NCBI GenBank assembly: GCA_002451555.1
Contig: DKCU01000077.1
Span: 24,681 to 35,895 of the forward strand
Origin: Candidatus Segatella albertsiae
Lineage (GTDB): Bacteria; Bacteroidota; Bacteroidia; Bacteroidales; Bacteroidaceae
Length of the DNA: 11,215 nucleotides
Direction of reading: 5' to 3'
Below are positions 7,322-11,215 of this stretch, piece after piece; within the stretch, counting starts at the first letter, position 1, and each line of letters starts with the position of its first letter. The notes beneath the pieces are model-generated. The model saw only the letters and a program-made list of their open reading frames with translations. It was not told the DNA's origin and did not search any database. The translations under genes were made by a program, and so were the position numbers.

Positions 7322-7873
7322 ATGGAAAAATATATAGGTCGCCCTACTTCCAATGAGGGAAGAGGGGAGAAAGAAATCAACACTTATGATTTCTTGGATA
7401 AGTTGGGCATTGCGTATGAGGCCATTTGCCATGAGGCTGCTTATACGATGGAGCAATGTCAAGAGGTGCAGAAGGTCATTCCCGATGCGCCAATCTGCAA
7501 GAACCTGTTTCTATGTAATCGTCAGCAGACGCAGTTCTATCTATTGATGTTGCCTGGAGACAAGCATTTCAAGACGAAGTTTTTGTCTTCTGAGTTGGGA
7601 TGTGCCCGATTATCGTTTGCCGACGAGCAACACATGGTCGATTTGCTTGGTATTCATCCTGGAGCGGTATCGCCGATGGGATTGATGAATGACAAGGAGA
7701 ACAAGGTGTTGTTGGTGGTAGATAAGGACTTGTTGGTATCAGAGTATTTCGGATGCCATCCTTGCATTAATACTGCCACCTTGAAGCTGAAACTCCAAGA
7801 CCTCTTGGAGAAGTTTGTACCCGCTACAGGGCATGAATATAGAGTGGTTACGTTGAAAACGGAGGATAAGTAA
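7322..7873 (+). CDS. Prolyl-tRNA editing protein, YbaK/ProX type
   Basis: A 183-residue protein of the YbaK/EbsC superfamily, which hydrolyses mischarged aminoacyl-tRNA; the ProX/PrdX branch removes Ala from tRNA-Pro. Family landmarks are visible: YEAICHEAAYTMEQC near the start, the conserved lysine in CKNLFL (K60), QFYLLMLPGDKHFKTKFLS at 71-89, GIHPGAVSPMGL (110-121) and a C-terminal HPCINTATLKLK. The start is the ATG at 7322. The frame stays open upstream, but that would read through the 7263-7301 hairpin and is not credible. It is a cytosolic housekeeping-type gene on the same strand as the defence genes, 58 nt after the operon. No clear promoter of its own was seen. Exact editing substrate is inferred from the family. 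Confidence 0.88.
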   Translation: MEKYIGRPTSNEGRGEKEINTYDFLDKLGIAYEAICHEAAYTMEQCQEVQKVIPDAPICKNLFLCNRQQTQFYLLMLPGDKHFKTKFLSSELGCARLSFADEQHMVDLLGIHPGAVSPMGLMNDKENKVLLVVDKDLLVSEYFGCHPCINTATLKLKLQDLLEKFVPATGHEYRVVTLKTEDK

Positions 7874-7885
7874 AGAAATGATATT

Positions 7886-7902
7886 GATATTTTGCTAATA
7901 TC
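7886..7902. promoter_or_regulatory. Possible operator: 6-bp inverted repeat over the -33 box
   Basis: GATATT (7886-7891), 5 nt, then AATATC (7897-7902) form a perfect inverted repeat that covers the TTTG at 7891-7894. It would be well placed for a repressor of the downstream ATPase gene. The arms are short and AT-rich, so chance is a serious alternative. Confidence 0.25.
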
Positions 7903-7922
7903 ACAAAAAATGAGTAGCTTTG
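7891..7922 (+). promoter_or_regulatory. Bacteroidetes-type promoter of the ATPase-PIN pair
   Basis: TTTG at 7891-7894, 20 nt, then TAGCTTTG at 7915-7922 matches the TTTG/TAnnTTTG pattern with the same spacing as the promoter at 104-135. It lies in the 94-nt gap before the ATPase and predicts a leader of about 35-40 nt before the ATG at 7968. Confidence 0.68.
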
Positions 7923-7967
7923 CATTCTGATAAAGTATGGTTCATGCATTATATAATAATTTGACCA

Positions 7968-9053
7968 ATGATAACAAAGATAAGATTACAGAACTGGAAG
8001 AGCTTCAAAGACTCTTCGCTCTATATAGACTCGTTGGGAATCCTCATCGGAACCAATGCCAGCGGCAAGTCGAATGTGCTTGATGCGTTCGCCTTCTTGC
8101 GTGCTGTGGCTGAAGGCAAAGGTTTGCTTGATGCTATTCAGACCGTAAGAGGTGGGGAAGATTGGATTATTCGTCGTGGCGAGAATGAATTCTGCCTGAG
8201 TGTGGATATAGAAGATAATGGTTGTGAATATACCATTGACTTGAGAGTGAAAAGACAGGACGCTACATTTAGCTATGGGCTCTGTGAAATCCATCGTAAG
8301 GATGCGGAAGAAGACGTTGTGCCGGGTAAGTTCGTAGATAGTGTTCGCAACATCAATTGGGTGGTTTATGGAGTACAGGCTGCTTTGGATTTTCTTTCAA
8401 TGATATATTCTCATTTGCGCAATGTCTTTATCTTAGACCCAGTTCCGGCAAAAATGCGTGATTATTGTAAAGTATCAAAGGAACTTAAACCTGATGGGAG
8501 TAATGTGGCTGGTGTGCTTTGCGCATTGCCTTCAGAGGAGAAAGATAAGGTGGAGGCAAGTTTGTCAAGCTATGTCCGTCCGCTTCCAGAGCGTGATATT
8601 AATAAAGTGATGGCGGTGCCTGTTGGGCTAAATAAATCGGATGCCATGCTGTATTGTTATGAGGATTGGAATCCTGAGCAACCTGTTGATGCAAGAGGAA
8701 TGAGCGATGGCACTTTGCGCTTTACGGCTATTGTTGTTGCCTTGTTGACAGCCAAACCCCATAGTTTGTTGCTTATCGAGGAGGTGGATAATGGACTTCA
8801 TCCGTCTCGTGCAAAGGAATTGGTAGATATGCTCAAACAGTTGTCTCGTCAACGAGAGGTAGATGTGCTTTGCACTACTCATAACCCTGTGCTCCTTGAT
8901 GAGTTGGGCAATAAGATGGTGCCATTTATCAGTTATGTCACTCGTGACGAAATGGGAAATAGTCATGTCAATCTTTTGGAGGATAAAGAGAATCTTGCCA
9001 AGTTGATGGCTTCGGGAAGTATCGGTCGTATGATGGTAAATGATAAGCTATGA
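7968..9053 (+). CDS. SMC/ABC-like AAA ATPase paired with a PIN nuclease gene
   Basis: A 361-residue ATPase related in fold to the one at 5552, but clearly a different lineage. Walker A is GTNASGKS (28-35), the signature is MSDGTLRF (245-252), and the switch histidine is H305 in TTHNP. Walker B reads LLLIEE (267-272), so the usual metal-binding Asp is Glu (E271), while the catalytic E272 is kept. GLHPSRA follows, as in AAA_21 proteins. No nuclease domain is fused. The stop overlaps the start of a PIN-type gene (ATGA), indicating a coupled two-gene unit driven by the promoter at 7891-7922. By analogy with other ATPase-nuclease pairs a defence role is likely; this is inference. The ATPase itself appears intact. 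Confidence 0.85.
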   Translation: MITKIRLQNWKSFKDSSLYIDSLGILIGTNASGKSNVLDAFAFLRAVAEGKGLLDAIQTVRGGEDWIIRRGENEFCLSVDIEDNGCEYTIDLRVKRQDATFSYGLCEIHRKDAEEDVVPGKFVDSVRNINWVVYGVQAALDFLSMIYSHLRNVFILDPVPAKMRDYCKVSKELKPDGSNVAGVLCALPSEEKDKVEASLSSYVRPLPERDINKVMAVPVGLNKSDAMLYCYEDWNPEQPVDARGMSDGTLRFTAIVVALLTAKPHSLLLIEEVDNGLHPSRAKELVDMLKQLSRQREVDVLCTTHNPVLLDELGNKMVPFISYVTRDEMGNSHVNLLEDKENLAKLMASGSIGRMMVNDKL

Positions 9054-9470
9054 AGAAGGTGTTGGTTGTTGATACGAGTGTGCTCTGTGTTTGGTTGAAA
9101 GTGCCAGGCAAGGAGACTTGCGGACCAAGCAATGATCATAGAGACTGGTAATCATATAGCTCATTCTTCTGGTGACAGAAAATTTCTTGGGGAGGAGTTC
9201 GCACAGATTATGATAGACTCTGCCGATGAAAATTCTCCTTGGGCTGCTTTTACGGAACAAAGCAATTTGTGGAATCCTGAGAACTTGAAAAAGTTAGCAG
9301 AAAAATGGAAAGAGACGGTTATTGGTGGTCAAGCATTAGGAGATGCTTCGATTGTGGAAGTAGTACAATTTTATACCGATTTGGGATATGAAGTGGAGAT
9401 TTTTACTGGTGACGAAGGTTTGAAAGCATACGAGCCAACAGTTGAAGTTCCAAGAAGAAGACGAAAATAA
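9050..9470 (+). pseudogene. PIN-domain nuclease, broken by a deletion/frameshift
   Basis: The gene begins with ATG at 9050 overlapping the ATPase stop. Its first 28 codons encode a PIN N-terminus, VLVVDTSVLCVWL with motif I Asp at D8. The frame then hits TAA at 9149-9151. From 9132 the +1 frame gives 112 residues with the rest of a PIN fold: IIETGNHIA (motif II Glu), GDASIVEVV (motif III Asp) and IFTGDEGLKAY (final Asp), ending in a basic tail RRRRK. The two frames overlap only at about 9132-9151. Only about 24 residues would separate the first Asp from the Glu, fewer than I expect for PIN proteins, and the strand before IIE is missing. A non-triplet internal deletion is therefore likelier than a single-base slip. 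A short protein restarting at 9132 would lack the first catalytic Asp. Confidence 0.72.
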
Positions 9471-9484
9471 TACAGAAAATAGAT

Positions 9485-10261
9485 ATGAAACAGACAAAAT
9501 GGATGATGTTCATTGCCTTCGTGTTGCTGACAATGAACTGTCATGTGGCGCAAGCCAAGGGTGAGAAGCAACAGAGTAAGCAAGAGCTCAAGCAAAACAA
9601 GAAAGAACTCAAGCAGAGTAAGAGCAAAGGCCAGAAAATGGTGGCGGATGCCAGCATTCTCTCTGCCCCTCTCTATGGCAAGACCATCAATGTGATAGGG
9701 GATAGCTATGTGAAGAACCATCGTCGTCCTTACGAGGAGGCTTGGCACTATCTTGTGGCTGAGAAGTATAAGATGAACTATCGCAACTATGGGCGCAATG
9801 GACGTTGCCTCGTCTTCGACCGCAGAGCCGAGAACTGGGGCGAGCCGATGCTGGAGTATTACAAGGAGATGAATGACTCCGCCGACTATGTGCTAGTGAT
9901 AGGCGGTCATAACGATGCCGACTATATCGGTCGTGGCAAGGGAACCATCCTGCAATTTGAGGTCGGACTGGATAGCCTCTGCCGTGGCTTGATAGCGAAA
10001 TACCCTACGGCTAAGTTGGCTTTCGTCACCCCATGGCGTGTGCCGAGAGCGGGATTCAATGAGGTGATTGCTACGATGGTAAAGGTGTGTGGCAAGTACT
10101 CCATCCCGGTATTCAATGCCGCCGAGCGTTCGGGCATTTATGTTTGGGATGAGGCTTTCCGAAAAATCTATTTCCAGGGACCTAACGATACCGCCCATCT
10201 CAATGCCAAGGGTCATCAGTTGTTCTTCTGTAAGGGAGAGACCTTCCTCTTGGGATTGTAA
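9485..10261 (+). CDS. Secreted SGNH/GDSL-type hydrolase
   Basis: A 258-residue exported hydrolase. Residues 1-24 form a signal peptide: a basic start, a hydrophobic core at about 7-17, and an AQA site before K25. C19 does not sit in a good lipobox, so a lipoprotein is less likely. A Lys/Gln-rich linker (25-51) leads to the SGNH domain: block I IGDSY with nucleophile S74, block II NYGRNGR (G103), block III GGHND (G141, N143) and block V DTAH with D235 and H238. All four SGNH residues are present, so the enzyme should be active. Substrate is unknown; family members deacetylate or de-esterify glycans and lipids. GC in a sampled line is about 50%, higher than in the defence genes, suggesting native genome sequence. 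Confidence 0.87.
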   Translation: MKQTKWMMFIAFVLLTMNCHVAQAKGEKQQSKQELKQNKKELKQSKSKGQKMVADASILSAPLYGKTINVIGDSYVKNHRRPYEEAWHYLVAEKYKMNYRNYGRNGRCLVFDRRAENWGEPMLEYYKEMNDSADYVLVIGGHNDADYIGRGKGTILQFEVGLDSLCRGLIAKYPTAKLAFVTPWRVPRAGFNEVIATMVKVCGKYSIPVFNAAERSGIYVWDEAFRKIYFQGPNDTAHLNAKGHQLFFCKGETFLLGL

Positions 10262-10277
10262 TTGAGATTATCTCAAT
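10261..10277. repeat. 8-bp inverted repeat at the convergent gene ends
   Basis: ATTGAGAT (10261-10268), one T, then ATCTCAAT (10270-10277) form a perfect palindrome that spans the stop codons of the SGNH gene and of the minus-strand kinase. There is no T-run on either side. It may act as a weak bidirectional transcription stop, but a true hairpin would have to open some pairs to form a loop. Confidence 0.35.
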
Positions 10278-11215
10278 GCAAGCACTCTGCTGAGAATTAG
10301 TTTCTTGTACTCCTTCTTCATGCCTTCGGGCAAGAAGGAGGCATCTATCAGGTCGAGCCATTTTACGATGCTTCGGCGGAACTTCTTGGCAATGTTTGCG
10401 ATGACTTTTTCGGTAAGTCCAGAGGCAGTCATGACCTTGATGAAGTCACTCTTCTGTATCTTTCTCTTCTTGCCATTGAGTGTCAAGGCCAATTCCTCGG
10501 TGTCTTCGGGCATTACAATCTTTGTGCAAAGAAGGTCGTATGCAGGGGTGAGCGCATAGCCTAACTTGCGGTTGTTGTAGAGCGAAAAATTCTTGAGATG
10601 CATATCGGCATTGCCTGTAATCCATGAGAAGATGACCACCTCCCAATAGTTGATGAGGTCTAATTGCGAGAAGGAAGAATACTTCTTGATAAGTTTGGCT
10701 ATCTGTTCGTATGAGCCTTTATACTTATATTCTGTAAGGCGTTCTGACAATTGGCACATATCTTCCATAGGGACTTTCTCGCCATTGTCCATACGGTCAA
10801 TGCGTCGGGTGATGTAGCAAAGTTCACCATCAGCAAAACGTATCAAGCCGTGGGGTACCACTGTAATCTTTGCCGCTTCGGCAAGATGCATCGTCAAATC
10901 TTCGATTTCCGGAAGACAACGATAGCGGTCGGTTTGAGGTTTGAGAATATATTTGCCCCATAATCCGACGATGGTAAAACGAGATGGCTCGTTCTTGCCA
11001 CCGGGATTGACATCAAGCGACAGCTTGGCTTGCACACCAGTCAGGGTGGTTTGGCTGCGCACTACTTGTTTGGCCAAATCACCGATGTCATTTCTCATGT
11101 ATGGGAGAATGGGTGCCACCTTTGTACCAAAGAGCTTCTTGGCACACGCAGGATGGTAATCTGTTTGTCCTACCTTTAGGGGCTTATAGCAATATAAGCA
11201 TTTGGAATCGTTTAA
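10268..11215 (-). CDS. HipA-like Ser/Thr kinase toxin (HipT-type, 5' partial)
   Basis: A protein kinase of the HipA toxin family, read leftward from the right edge; 315 residues are in the window and the start lies outside. It begins with a Cys/His-rich segment: CLYCY (C6, C9) and H21-P-A-C24, a likely zinc-binding module. Next come the Gly-rich loop TLTGVQAK (57-64), the ATP-binding lysine in YILKP, the catalytic loop GNADMHLKNFSL, and the metal-binding Asp in LTPAYDLLCT. The N-terminal subdomain 1 of E. coli HipA is absent, as in HipT of split HipBST systems, so a HipS-like gene and a HipB-like repressor are expected to the right. A GTG start at 11119 is possible but would discard the Cys/His module. 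HipA/HipT kinases phosphorylate aminoacyl-tRNA synthetases; the target here is unknown. Confidence 0.85.
   Translation of the reverse strand, partial: LNDSKCLYCYKPLKVGQTDYHPACAKKLFGTKVAPILPYMRNDIGDLAKQVVRSQTTLTGVQAKLSLDVNPGGKNEPSRFTIVGLWGKYILKPQTDRYRCLPEIEDLTMHLAEAAKITVVPHGLIRFADGELCYITRRIDRMDNGEKVPMEDMCQLSERLTEYKYKGSYEQIAKLIKKYSSFSQLDLINYWEVVIFSWITGNADMHLKNFSLYNNRKLGYALTPAYDLLCTKIVMPEDTEELALTLNGKKRKIQKSDFIKVMTASGLTEKVIANIAKKFRRSIVKWLDLIDASFLPEGMKKEYKKLILSRVLALR

Noticed and set aside
9132..9470. Independent small gene beginning at the ATG at 9132
   Set aside because: Its sequence is the C-terminal part of a PIN fold, whose start with the first Asp lies just upstream in another frame; a broken gene explains both pieces better.
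11119..11119. GTG at 11119 as the start of the HipA-like kinase
   Set aside because: The frame stays open to the window edge and encodes a CxxC...HxxC module that fits the family, so the true start is outside.
1..11215. CRISPR array, IS element, integrase, tRNA or rRNA
   Set aside because: No regularly spaced repeats, no transposase or recombinase coding sequence and no tRNA- or rRNA-like sequence were seen, so the means of acquiring the defence genes is not visible here.

Overview
The window looks like accessory DNA from a member of the Bacteroidetes, most likely a Prevotella/Segatella-type gut or oral anaerobe. Four things point that way: two good matches to the Bacteroidetes promoter pattern (TTTG, 20 nt, TAnnTTTG); starts that mostly lack a clear Shine-Dalgarno sequence; A-rich, tightly packed operons; and a HipA-family kinase that begins with a Cys/His-rich module, as I recall for kinases of this phylum. 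The species call is inference; no rRNA or marker gene is present.

Left part (104-7263). A promoter at 104-135 is followed by five same-strand genes separated by 6, 2 and 5 nt and finally by a 4-nt overlap. They encode: (1) a PD-(D/E)XK nuclease fused to an N6-adenine methyltransferase; (2) a two-TRD specificity (S) subunit; (3) an OLD-type ATPase fused to a TOPRIM nuclease; (4) a stand-alone SMC/ABC-like ATPase; (5) its DUF4276 partner, which carries TOPRIM-like motifs. Genes 1 and 2 together resemble a BcgI-like restriction-modification system, with cutting and modification in one chain and target recognition in a second. Genes 3 to 5 look like phage-sensing ATPase/nuclease effectors. Their close packing suggests one layered defence operon. 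A perfect 18-bp hairpin (7263-7301) begins in the last stop codon.

Middle part (7322-9470). A YbaK/ProX-type prolyl-tRNA editing gene (7322-7873) sits between the two defence blocks. A second promoter (7891-7922) drives another ATPase (7968-9053). Its stop overlaps the start of a PIN-domain nuclease gene (9050-9470). That gene is broken: its two halves lie in different frames and part of the PIN fold between the first and second acidic motifs appears to be missing. This is a third ATPase-plus-nuclease pair, now probably inactive.

Right part (9485-11215). A secreted SGNH/GDSL-type hydrolase with a complete catalytic set is followed, convergently and only 6 nt away, by a minus-strand HipA-like kinase that runs off the right edge. 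The kinase lacks the N-terminal subdomain of E. coli HipA, which suggests a split HipBST-like toxin-antitoxin locus beyond the window.

Most notable points: three consecutive ATPase modules with three different nuclease partners; the restriction-modification genes embedded in an OLD/ATPase operon; sharp base-composition breaks inside hsdS and inside the stand-alone ATPase; and the ATPase-PIN pair with a broken nuclease.
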